Part shown: one piece after another, positions 1 through 5,996 of the stretch
Layout of the letters: the number at the start of each line of letters is the position of its first letter
Numbering within the stretch: position 1 is the first letter of the stretch
From: Lichenicola sp964249915
GTDB lineage: Bacteria; Pseudomonadota; Alphaproteobacteria; Acetobacterales; Acetobacteraceae
DNA length: 18,188 nucleotides
Assembly: GCA_964249915.1 (NCBI GenBank)
Contig: CAXUEL010000045.1
Coordinates: 1-18,188, forward strand
Direction of reading: 5' to 3'
Program-made: the position numbers and the translations under genes
Notes under the pieces: generated by a model
Told to the model about the DNA's origin: nothing
Databases searched by the model: none
What the model saw: only the letters and a program-made list of their open reading frames with translations

Positions 1-121
1 CCGCCAGACCGAGCCTGAAGATCCCCAGGATGATCAGCACCAGGACCAGCGCGATCGCCCCGGCCACCAGCTTGTCCCGGACCGACAACCGCTCGTCCTC
101 GCGCGGTGGCGGCTCAGCCAT
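1..121 (-). CDS. Partial small membrane protein (N-terminal part only)
   Basis: An ATG at 121 opens a frame that runs off the left edge of the window, so only the first 40 or so residues are visible. They consist of an acidic/proline-rich cytosolic-looking leader (MAEPPPREDERL) followed by one strongly hydrophobic stretch (about residues 18-36, AGAIALVLVLIILGIF), which I read as a transmembrane helix. A GAGGG about 8 bases upstream can serve as the ribosome binding site. The start overlaps the stop of the preceding 72-residue gene (ATGGCTGA), so the two are probably translationally coupled members of one minus-strand operon with the lipoprotein at 633. I do not recognise the family, and function cannot be given from the visible part. 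Confidence 0.6.
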   Translation of the reverse strand, partial: MAEPPPREDERLSVRDKLVAGAIALVLVLIILGIFRLGLA

Positions 122-332
122 GCCCGGAGCCCTCGTATCCGGAGCTTTCGCGCCACTGGTTCTCATGCCAGTAGCCCAGCAGCAGGCGGCAGTTGGCGAG
201 CGTGACCAGGGCCAGCAGCACGGCGACGACCGCGAACACGATCCGGTCGCGCGCCCTCAGCGCACGCTCCGGCTCCTCGTGCCGGCGCGGCGGGTCGCGC
301 TCCGGGGGAACGCGCAGGCTGTCGAACGGCAC
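114..332 (-). CDS. Small single-helix membrane protein, unknown function (72 aa)
   Basis: This 72-residue protein starts at a GTG (332). It has a highly charged, Arg/Glu/Pro-rich N-terminal 30 residues, one hydrophobic segment at about residues 31-53 (IVFAVVAVLLALVTLANC) and a polar tail. It is predicted to be a one-span inner-membrane protein with its N-terminus in the cytoplasm. It begins 22 bases after the lipoprotein gene ends, and its stop overlaps the start of the next gene. That supports a three-gene operon of small envelope proteins. The ribosome binding site is weak, so the start is uncertain, but the helix-coding part and the overlap look real. No family is recognised. A stable accessory subunit or assembly factor of a membrane complex is possible but unproven. 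Confidence 0.55.
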   Translation of the reverse strand: MPFDSLRVPPERDPPRRHEEPERALRARDRIVFAVVAVLLALVTLANCRLLLGYWHENQWRESSGYEGSGHG

Positions 333-354
333 CGGACGCGCCCGCGCCTCGCGC

Positions 355-633
355 TCAGGTGCCCGACTTGGGCGGCGGAGCGGTCGGCGCGATCGTGCAG
401 GCCTGGCCGGCCGGGACCGGCAGGCTGCCGGTCTGCCCGGCGTTCACCGGGTCGGGAAAGCTCAGCGTCGCCCCGTTGCCGCCGGGTGCGGACATCACGG
501 TGACGGTTGCGGCACCCGCCAGCCTGAGGCTGCCGTTGCAGGTCACGGACAGGGTCGGCGGGCCGGACTCGGAGTGGCCGCATCCGGCCACGAGCAGCGG
601 CGATGCGAGAAGCCCGAGCCGAACGAGCCGCAT
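355..633 (-). CDS. Putative small lipoprotein (92 aa)
   Basis: The N-terminus is a classic lipoprotein signal: Arg at residues 2 and 5, a hydrophobic stretch, then the lipobox L-V-A-G-C with the lipidated cysteine at residue 18. The mature part is about 74 residues, rich in Gly, Ala, Pro, Ser and Thr. It has two further cysteines (residues 32 and 78) that could form a disulfide in the periplasm, and a flexible proline-rich C-terminus. GGAGA lies about 8 bases before the ATG at 633. The gene heads a minus-strand cluster with two small membrane proteins downstream. I do not recognise a named family. Anchoring to the inner or outer leaflet is inferred only from the lipobox. The residue after Cys is Gly, not Asp, so there is no inner-membrane retention signal. 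Confidence 0.7.
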   Translation of the reverse strand: MRLVRLGLLASPLLVAGCGHSESGPPTLSVTCNGSLRLAGAATVTVMSAPGGNGATLSFPDPVNAGQTGSLPVPAGQACTIAPTAPPPKSGT

Positions 634-726
634 GACTGTGTCTCCGGATGGACCGGGCGCACGCGACGCCGAACCCGAGCCGGTTGCCTAACGGAGCGCC
701 CCGGCGCTGTCCAGCCGCAACCGTTC

Positions 727-1005
727 CTACCAGCCGCGATAGGTTCTCCGGTTCCACATCGCCAACCCGCCGATCACCAGCACCGCCAGCAGCAGCATCT
801 CGCCGAGGCTGAGATGGCTCAGCAGCCGGAAGATGACGCCGTAGATCAGGCCGTGGACGATCGACGAGACCACCATGTGGCCGACCCAGCCGCCACCCCC
901 GCCGAACCCGTGGTGATAGCCGTAGCCCGGCGCGTAGCCGTAGGCGTGGCGCCAGGCGACGGGCAGCAGCGGGTGCAGGCCGGGCGTGGCTAGAAGGCTG
1001 CGCAT
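727..1005 (-). CDS. Small Gly/His/Tyr-rich membrane protein (92 aa)
   Basis: The ATG at 1005 opens a 92-residue protein. Residues 19-40 are an unusual stretch rich in Tyr, Gly and His (AYGYAPGYGYHHGFGGGGGW). It is followed by two hydrophobic segments (about 41-62 and 68-84) and a short basic tail ending RRTYRGW. This is the layout of small conserved alphaproteobacterial membrane proteins of unknown function. A GGAG lies about 15 bases upstream, a long spacing. The gene stands alone on the minus strand: 93 bases separate it from the lipoprotein gene and about 150 bases from the channel gene upstream. The His/Tyr/Gly stretch might bind metal or be extracytoplasmic, but nothing in the sequence proves either. 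Coding is supported by composition and by the membrane segments. Confidence 0.6.
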   Translation of the reverse strand: MRSLLATPGLHPLLPVAWRHAYGYAPGYGYHHGFGGGGGWVGHMVVSSIVHGLIYGVIFRLLSHLSLGEMLLLAVLVIGGLAMWNRRTYRGW

Positions 1006-1156
1006 GATGACGACAGGATCTCCATTCCGCCCACCGGTTCCGCATGGACCGCGATGCGACCGCGGCGGCGACCCACGATGTTGGCCGCCGGGACCGGGCT
1101 TTCAACGGGTTCCGGCCGGGCCGGGAAGCGGATATCCGCCACCGCGGGGGCGTCGA

Positions 1157-2632
1157 TCAGCTGGCCAGCACGTGCAGGAAGTTGCGCAGCCGGCCCAGGA
1201 ACATGTCCGGACGCACCGGCTCGCCGTCCTCGTGCGCCACGTCGCGTCGCAGTGCGGCCTGTCCCCGCCTGGCCAGCGCTTCCAGCGCGATCGCCATCTC
1301 CGGCTTCTCCCTGATCGCCGCCGCGATGTCGTTCCGGCCGATCCGGTACGCCTGCAGCGGCGTGGTCGCGGTGGCGGTGGCGGCATAGGGCTGGCCGGTG
1401 ATCAGGCCGATCGCGCCGAGGCTTTCGCCCGGTCCCATGCGGTTGACCACCTCGATGCCGCGCGCGCGCTGCACCGTGATCTCGGCCGATCCCGACGCGA
1501 TCAGGAACATCGCCTCCGGCGTGTCGCCCTGCCGGATCAGCGTCTCGTTCGGCTGCAGCCGGCAGAGCGAGAAGTAGGACGCCAGGCGCTCGCGGTCGTC
1601 GGCGTCGATGACGCCGAACAGGTCGGAGCCTGCCAGCAGCGCGCTCAGGCTCGGCGCCGGCAGCGGCGGCAGGATCGCCAGCCCCGGCACCGCCAGCGCG
1701 ATCCCGGCATGGCGCAGGTGTCGGTACACCTGCCCGAGCAGCTCGGTCCGCGCCGCGTCCAGCACCGTGCTCGACTCGACCGAGAAGTCGATCTCGTAGC
1801 GGCCGCCGTCGCCGGCGAGGGCCATGCAGGCGACGGACGGCGCCGGTGCCGGGCGCATCACGCTGCAGGACCGGGCGGCCGCGGTCAGGGTGGCGATGCA
1901 GTGCGCCGGCGCCACGGCGGCATCGAGGCTGACCGACACGGTGACGCTGCGCATCGCCGTCGGCGTGCTGCGGTTCACCAGCCTGGCCTTGGCGATCACG
2001 CTGTTGGGCACCACCGCGACGTTGCCGTCCCCGGTGCCGATCTGCGTCGAGCGCCAGTTGACCTGGATGACGTGGCCCTCGATCCCGCCCTCCACCCAGA
2101 TCAGGTCGCCGGCCTTGTACGGGCGCTCCAGCCCGACCGCGATGCCGGAGAACACGTCGGACAGGGTGCTCTGCAACGCCAGGCCGAGCACGATGGCGAT
2201 CACGCCGGAGGTGGCGAGCAGGCCGCGTATCGGCACCGCGAAGGCGAAATTGACGATCGCGAGCGCGGTCGCGACCACCACGGCGCCGGCCAGCAGGTCC
2301 GACACGATTCGCGTCTCGCGCGGCCGGTTCTCCAGCACCACGAACAGCCGCAGCAGGCCGATCGCGGCACCGGCGCCGGCGATCCACCAGCTCGCCTCCA
2401 CCAGCTGCGCCCAGAACCGCTCGCTGGTCGGGAGCGGCGCGAAGCGCGGCTGCAGCGGCGAGCCCATGATGGCCTGCACCGCCAGGGTCAGGGCGACGAA
2501 GGCGCCGACCCGTGTCAGCAGCCGTGCCCAGAGCGGCCAGCGCCGGATCAGGCGCGGCGCCACCAGGACCACGAGCAGCAGCGCCGTCGCCATCAGGAGC
2601 GGCCGGATCGAATGGGCCGGGTCGATGCTCAT
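1157..2632 (-). CDS. MscS-family mechanosensitive channel with C-terminal cyclic-nucleotide-binding-like domain
   Basis: This 491-residue inner-membrane protein carries hydrophobic segments at about 12-26, 42-57, 80-100 and 112-130. A pore-lining MscS helix follows at about 137-160 (ATSGVIAIVLGLALQ, STLSDVFSGIAVG). The beta domain at about 165-215 contains the family pattern ERPYKAGD and the VVPNS turn. Residues 336-460 form a CRP/cNMP-binding beta-roll (QGDTPEAMFLIASGSAEI). The fusion matches the known bacterial cyclic-nucleotide-gated MscS subfamily. In the phosphate-binding cassette (about 400-422) the usual Gly-Glu and Arg contacts are replaced (GAIGL; QPYAAT), so cNMP gating is doubtful. 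I chose the ATG at 2632 because GGAAG lies about 8 bases before it. An in-frame GTG at 2647 would add five residues and would itself cover that site. It stands alone on the minus strand. Confidence 0.9.
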   Translation of the reverse strand: MSIDPAHSIRPLLMATALLLVVLVAPRLIRRWPLWARLLTRVGAFVALTLAVQAIMGSPLQPRFAPLPTSERFWAQLVEASWWIAGAGAAIGLLRLFVVLENRPRETRIVSDLLAGAVVVATALAIVNFAFAVPIRGLLATSGVIAIVLGLALQSTLSDVFSGIAVGLERPYKAGDLIWVEGGIEGHVIQVNWRSTQIGTGDGNVAVVPNSVIAKARLVNRSTPTAMRSVTVSVSLDAAVAPAHCIATLTAAARSCSVMRPAPAPSVACMALAGDGGRYEIDFSVESSTVLDAARTELLGQVYRHLRHAGIALAVPGLAILPPLPAPSLSALLAGSDLFGVIDADDRERLASYFSLCRLQPNETLIRQGDTPEAMFLIASGSAEITVQRARGIEVVNRMGPGESLGAIGLITGQPYAATATATTPLQAYRIGRNDIAAAIREKPEMAIALEALARRGQAALRRDVAHEDGEPVRPDMFLGRLRNFLHVLAS

Positions 2633-3041
2633 GTGTTGTTCTTCCACCGGTCGCGGTGCGGAGCGCTGCCCGGACCGCGATCAAGGCCGGGATACTGGCG
2701 CAGGCGGCGGGGTTCGGCCATCGCCCTGCCGTGCCGGGGCGATGGAACGCCGGGCGGGTGGACGTCACGGCGCAGCGGCCGGACGGACGAGCCGACCGGA
2801 AGCGGCCCGGCCGACCGTTCAACCGTTTGCGGGACCGGCGGGCGGCCCTGCCCCGTCGGCGGACCGTGCCACGTGCCGCGGCATCACCGTGACGGCGAAG
2901 GCTTGCAGGCCAGCCTGTCCGGCGCGTGGCCGCCGGGAACCGCCGCGACCTCCGGGGATCGGCAGGGATGGGCTCGGTCGCCCCGTCGGCGCCGGGGATG
3001 GGCGGAGGCGGCCGCCCGCTCCGCCGACCGCGGACGTGGCG
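2633..3041. other. Gene-free interval of about 0.4 kb with short GC-rich repeats
   Basis: I find no convincing gene between the channel gene and the SnoaL-like gene. Open frames here are Arg/Pro/Gly-rich and lack ribosome binding sites or family resemblance. The interval should hold the promoter of the channel gene, but I see no clear -35/-10 pair. It contains small repeats: CCCCGTCGGCG at 2851-2861 and 2981-2991, and a near-copy pair CCGGGGATSGGC at 2952-2963 and 2992-3003. A GC-rich hairpin at 3001-3025 is listed separately. Confidence 0.5.
3001..3025 (-). terminator. GC-rich hairpin downstream of the SnoaL-like gene
   Basis: GGCGGA at 3001-3006 pairs with TCCGCC at 3020-3025, and between them lies the palindrome GGCGGCCGCC. 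It sits 16 bases past the stop of the minus-strand SnoaL-like gene, where a terminator is expected. There is no T-run after it, so it may only stabilise the 3' end. Confidence 0.35.
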
Positions 3042-3425
3042 CTAGGCGGCCGGGCTCAGCACGGCGGCGAGCGGCGTGGGATCAAAGTAGGTGCGGAACG
3101 CGGTGATGCCGTTCTCGCCGAACTCCAGCACGCTGACGCCGCCGTAGCGGATCGCCTCGCCCTTCATCCGACCTTCGCTGACCCATTCCAGCAGCGCCGC
3201 GTCCTGGCCGTCGACGATGTTGCGGAACGTCGAGGAGATGGTCTCGAAGCTGCCGCGGTAGCGGCTCCAGAACGCGTGGGCGCCGCCCTTGCCCTCGGAC
3301 TCGTGCTTGACCATCGGGTTGGACACGTCGGCGCCCTCTGCGAACAGGGCCGCGATCGGGTCCGCATCCCCCGACGCTTCCAGCTGCCCGAGGGCGTCGA
3401 TGAACCGCTGCGTGCGCTCTTCCAT
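3042..3425 (-). CDS. SnoaL-like / NTF2-fold protein (127 aa)
   Basis: The length of 127 residues and the pattern fit the NTF2-like superfamily: an N-terminal helix (RTQRFIDALGQLEASGDADPIAALFAEGADVSNP), then FWSRYRGSF and alternating beta strands that end in FRTYFDP. The family contains polyketide cyclases, ketosteroid-isomerase-like enzymes and many small-molecule binders of unknown role. The opening Asp-x-Asp-Pro and the central Trp/Tyr/Phe residues would line the pocket. The ATG at 3425 is preceded by an AGGAGCAGGCC-like sequence, giving a usable ribosome binding site. The neighbour upstream is a sulfotransferase 84 bases away on the same strand, which could be co-transcribed. There is no sign of a pathway, so no substrate can be given. 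Confidence 0.8.
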   Translation of the reverse strand: MEERTQRFIDALGQLEASGDADPIAALFAEGADVSNPMVKHESEGKGGAHAFWSRYRGSFETISSTFRNIVDGQDAALLEWVSEGRMKGEAIRYGGVSVLEFGENGITAFRTYFDPTPLAAVLSPAA

Positions 3426-3509
3426 GGCCTGCTCCTGACGGGTCCGGCAGCGCTTGTCCGCCGCTGCCGCTCCGACCGTGTAACAGCCGCCCCCGGAGCC
3501 GGTTCCCCT

Positions 3510-4304
3510 TCAAGCGCCGCCCGGCCGGCGACGCAGGTGCCTCGGCCACCAGCCCGGGGGCTCGCAGGTGCGTCGCAGCAGGCGCCGCACCGCGCGGGCA
3601 TGCAGCGCCGCGTCCAGCGCGTTCTTGCCCTGGATCACCCGGCGGGTCGCCGCCGTCATCGTCGTCACGGCGACGAACCCGCCGCACTGCCCGCCGGTGA
3701 CGTTGTCGCGCGGGATCGGCGCGAGGCGGTCGCCGAACACCGCCGTCGCCCAGAGCTGCGAGCGTTCGGGATGCTCGCAGACGAAGAACCACGGCATCCG
3801 GTCGAGCATCGCCGTCGCCTGGGCCAGGTCGCCGCGGCTGCCGGGCTCCCAGGCCGAGCCCGACAGCTGCCGGACGTGGTGGTTGCGGGTGTGGATCTCG
3901 ATCCGCGGGTCGTCGCTGCACACGAAGCGGTGGAAGTCGACCCGCTTGGCGAACAGCACGGGGTGGAGATCGTCGAGCTGGCCCGCATCCTCCGGCACCG
4001 GGACCCGGATCCGGTAGAAGTTGTAGAGTGACAACAGGCGCGCGGCGGGGTCGCGGAAGTTGCTGATCGGGTCGTGCCGGTCCGCGACCGCCCGGAAGAC
4101 GTCGTGGCCGTAGTGGCCGGCGTAGTAGCGGTAGCCGCGGAACCCGCCATAGTCCCCGGCGCGCCGCTGGTGGTCGCGCTCGGTGTTCTCGATCAGCGGG
4201 CAGTGGGCGGCCTGCGGAAACAGCGACCCGAGCACCCGGTTGATCGACGAGCCGCCGGCCTTGGGGTTGTGGAAGAAGAACAGCCCGCGGTCCGGATCCG
4301 GCAT
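3510..4304 (-). CDS. Sulfotransferase family protein (264 aa)
   Basis: Sulfotransferases move a sulfuryl group from PAPS to an acceptor hydroxyl. Both PAPS-binding elements are visible. The 5'-phosphosulfate loop is at residues 10-20 (FFHNPKAGGSS, with Lys15 and Ser19/20). The 3'-phosphate motif is at 84-92 (RDPAARLLS, with Arg84 and Ser92), followed by LYNFYR. A later HHVRQLSG (about 142-149) is also typical of the membrane-type/heparan-like sulfotransferase group. No signal peptide or transmembrane segment is present, so it should be cytosolic. The ATG at 4304 is chosen because GAGGAG lies 3 bases upstream. The frame stays open far upstream but only as an antisense shadow of the next operon. 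The C-terminus is Arg/Pro-rich. The acceptor is unknown. No PAPS-synthesis or sulfation cluster is adjacent. Confidence 0.82.
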   Translation of the reverse strand: MPDPDRGLFFFHNPKAGGSSINRVLGSLFPQAAHCPLIENTERDHQRRAGDYGGFRGYRYYAGHYGHDVFRAVADRHDPISNFRDPAARLLSLYNFYRIRVPVPEDAGQLDDLHPVLFAKRVDFHRFVCSDDPRIEIHTRNHHVRQLSGSAWEPGSRGDLAQATAMLDRMPWFFVCEHPERSQLWATAVFGDRLAPIPRDNVTGGQCGGFVAVTTMTAATRRVIQGKNALDAALHARAVRRLLRRTCEPPGWWPRHLRRRPGGA

Positions 4305-4529
4305 GCGCTCCTCGTTCCCCCGGACGTCCCCGCCGACGATGTGACAGGTGTATGACGCGACCGGACCCGGGTTGAAGCCGGGGGACGGGTGCAACGGGTG
4401 ACGAAGCGTGACGCCGGCGCCCGGGATCGGCCGCCTCGCCGTGTTTTTGATCGAACAGAAGCGTGCGGCGCGTGTTGTGCCGGTGCCCGTCGCACCGCGG
4501 CCGCGACCGGCCTCGCTCGTGGAGGCTCC

Positions 4530-5000
4530 ATGGACATCGTTCTCGCCGTCAACAACCGCGAGCACCGGCTCGCCGTGGACGTGCGGACCACCCTGCTCGA
4601 CGTGCTGCGCGAGCGGCTCGGCCTGACCGGCTCCAAGAAGGGCTGCGACCAGGGCCAGTGCGGCGCCTGCACCGTGCTGATGGACGGCAGGCGGGTGCTG
4701 GCCTGCTTCACCCTGGCCGCCGCGGCGCAGGGTGCCGCCATCACCACCATCGAGGGGCTGGCCGGCGAGGACGCGCCGCTGCACCCGATGCAGCAGGCGT
4801 TTCTCGACCACGACGCCTACCAGTGCGGCTACTGCACCCCGGGACAGATCATGTCGGCGATCGCCTGCGTCGCCGAGGGGCACGCGCGTTCGGAGGACGA
4901 GATACGCGAGTTCATGAGCGGCAACCTGTGCCGCTGCGCCGCCTATCCGAAGATCGTGGCGGCGGTGGCGCAGGCGAAGCTGGCGATGGAGCACGCCTGA
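4530..5000 (+). CDS. Molybdenum hydroxylase small subunit, two [2Fe-2S] clusters (PaoA/CoxS-like)
   Basis: This 156-residue electron-transfer subunit belongs to a xanthine-oxidase-family enzyme. The N-terminal plant-ferredoxin-like domain binds one 2Fe-2S cluster through Cys39, Cys44, Cys47 and Cys59 (KKGCDQGQCGACTV). The C-terminal helical domain binds the second through Cys99, Cys102, Cys134 and Cys136 (QCGYCTPGQ, GNLCRCAAYP). GGAGG at 4521-4525 sits 4 bases before the ATG at 4530 and decides the start. An upstream in-frame extension has no hydrophobic region, so no Tat signal peptide is seen, unlike periplasmic E. coli PaoA. It is the first gene of a three-gene operon and ends one base before the next ATG. 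Substrate class (aldehyde, xanthine or other heterocycle) cannot be decided from this subunit. Confidence 0.93.
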   Translation: MDIVLAVNNREHRLAVDVRTTLLDVLRERLGLTGSKKGCDQGQCGACTVLMDGRRVLACFTLAAAAQGAAITTIEGLAGEDAPLHPMQQAFLDHDAYQCGYCTPGQIMSAIACVAEGHARSEDEIREFMSGNLCRCAAYPKIVAAVAQAKLAMEHA

Positions 5001-5001
5001 G

Positions 5002-5994
5002 ATGCGGCCCTTCGTCTACGACCACGCACGCGCGGTCCCGGACGCGCTGCGGGCCGGAGCGGGCGCCGGCGCGCGGTATCTCGCCGGCGGCACCGTCCTG
5101 CTCGACCTGATGAAGCTGGACGTGATCCGGCCCGAGGCGCTGGTCGACATCGGCGACCTCCGCCGCGCGCTCGGCGGCGTGGTGCTGGACGGGGACGGCC
5201 TGCATCTCGGCGCGCTGGCGCGCATGGCGGAGGTCGCCGACCACCCGGAGGTGGCGCGGCACTATCCCGTCCTGGCGCAGTCGCTGCACCTGGCGGCCAG
5301 CCCGCAGCTGCGCAACATGGCGAGCCTGGCCGGCACGGTGCTGCAGCGCACCCGCTGCTCCTACTTCCGCGACACCGGCTGGGACGCCTGCAACAAGCGC
5401 ACGCCCGGCAGCGGCTGCGCCGCGATCGGCGGCGTAAACCGCCACCTGGCGGTGCTGGGCGTGAGCGAGCACTGCATCGCGCACTACCCCGGCGACCTGG
5501 CCACGGCGCTGGTCGCCCTCGGCGCCACGGTGGACCTCCAGGCGGAGGACGGAACCCGCTCCCTGCCCCTGGAGGAGCTGCACAGGCTGCCGGGCGACAC
5601 GCCGCACGTCGAGACGGTGCTGCGGCCGGGCGAGCTGGTCACCGCCTTCCACGTGCCGGCGGCGCCGTGGATGCGCCGCTCGCTCTACCTGAAGGTGCGC
5701 GACCGGGAATCGTATGCCTTCGCGCTGGCCTCGGCCGCGGTGGCGCTGGACCTCCAGGATGGAATGGTGCGGGAAGTGCGGATCGGGCTGGGCGGGGTCG
5801 CCGCCAAGCCCTGGCGCTCCCACGCCGCGGAGGCCGCGCTGACCGGACGTCGCCTCGACGAGGGCGCCGCCGAGGCTGCGGCCACGGCAGCGTTCCGCGA
5901 CGCGGTGGTGCACGGGGAGAACAGCTTCAAGCCCGAGCTCGGCCGGCGCACCCTGGTGCGCGCCCTGCTCGCCGCCGCCGCCCTGGAGGTCTGA
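5002..5994 (+). CDS. Molybdenum hydroxylase FAD-binding subunit with extra [4Fe-4S] loop (PaoB-like)
   Basis: This 330-residue middle subunit passes electrons between the 2Fe-2S subunit and the final acceptor. The FAD pyrophosphate loop is at residues 27-36 (LAGGTVLLDL) and the second FAD segment at about 97-113 (LAASPQLRNMASLAGT). An insertion then carries four cysteines, Cys119, Cys130, Cys139 and Cys158 (TRCSYFRD, ACNKRTPGSGCAA). This is the pattern that binds a 4Fe-4S cluster in PaoB/YagS and 4-hydroxybenzoyl-CoA reductase, and it is absent from ordinary CoxM/XdhB subunits. The C-terminal CODH flavoprotein domain is complete (KVRDRESYAFALASAAVAL). Spacing to the first gene is one base, and the third gene's ribosome binding site lies inside this gene's last codons, so all three are translationally linked. 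Confidence 0.92.
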   Translation: MRPFVYDHARAVPDALRAGAGAGARYLAGGTVLLDLMKLDVIRPEALVDIGDLRRALGGVVLDGDGLHLGALARMAEVADHPEVARHYPVLAQSLHLAASPQLRNMASLAGTVLQRTRCSYFRDTGWDACNKRTPGSGCAAIGGVNRHLAVLGVSEHCIAHYPGDLATALVALGATVDLQAEDGTRSLPLEELHRLPGDTPHVETVLRPGELVTAFHVPAAPWMRRSLYLKVRDRESYAFALASAAVALDLQDGMVREVRIGLGGVAAKPWRSHAAEAALTGRRLDEGAAEAAATAAFRDAVVHGENSFKPELGRRTLVRALLAAAALEV

Positions 5995-5996
5995 CC

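Noticed and set aside
986..4031. Very long open frames on the plus strand opposite the channel, SnoaL-like and sulfotransferase genes
   Set aside because: They are Arg/His/Gly/Ala-rich, resemble no family and mirror the real minus-strand genes, as is normal at this GC content.
4389..4529. Possible N-terminal Tat signal extension of the 2Fe-2S subunit (contains RPPRRVF)
   Set aside because: No hydrophobic core follows the arginines, and a strong GGAGG sits right before the internal ATG at 4530.
4305..4529. Promoter for the Mo-hydroxylase operon or the sulfotransferase
   Set aside because: I looked on both strands; only weak partial matches to -35/-10 (such as a TTGATC on the plus strand) appear, so no site is claimed.
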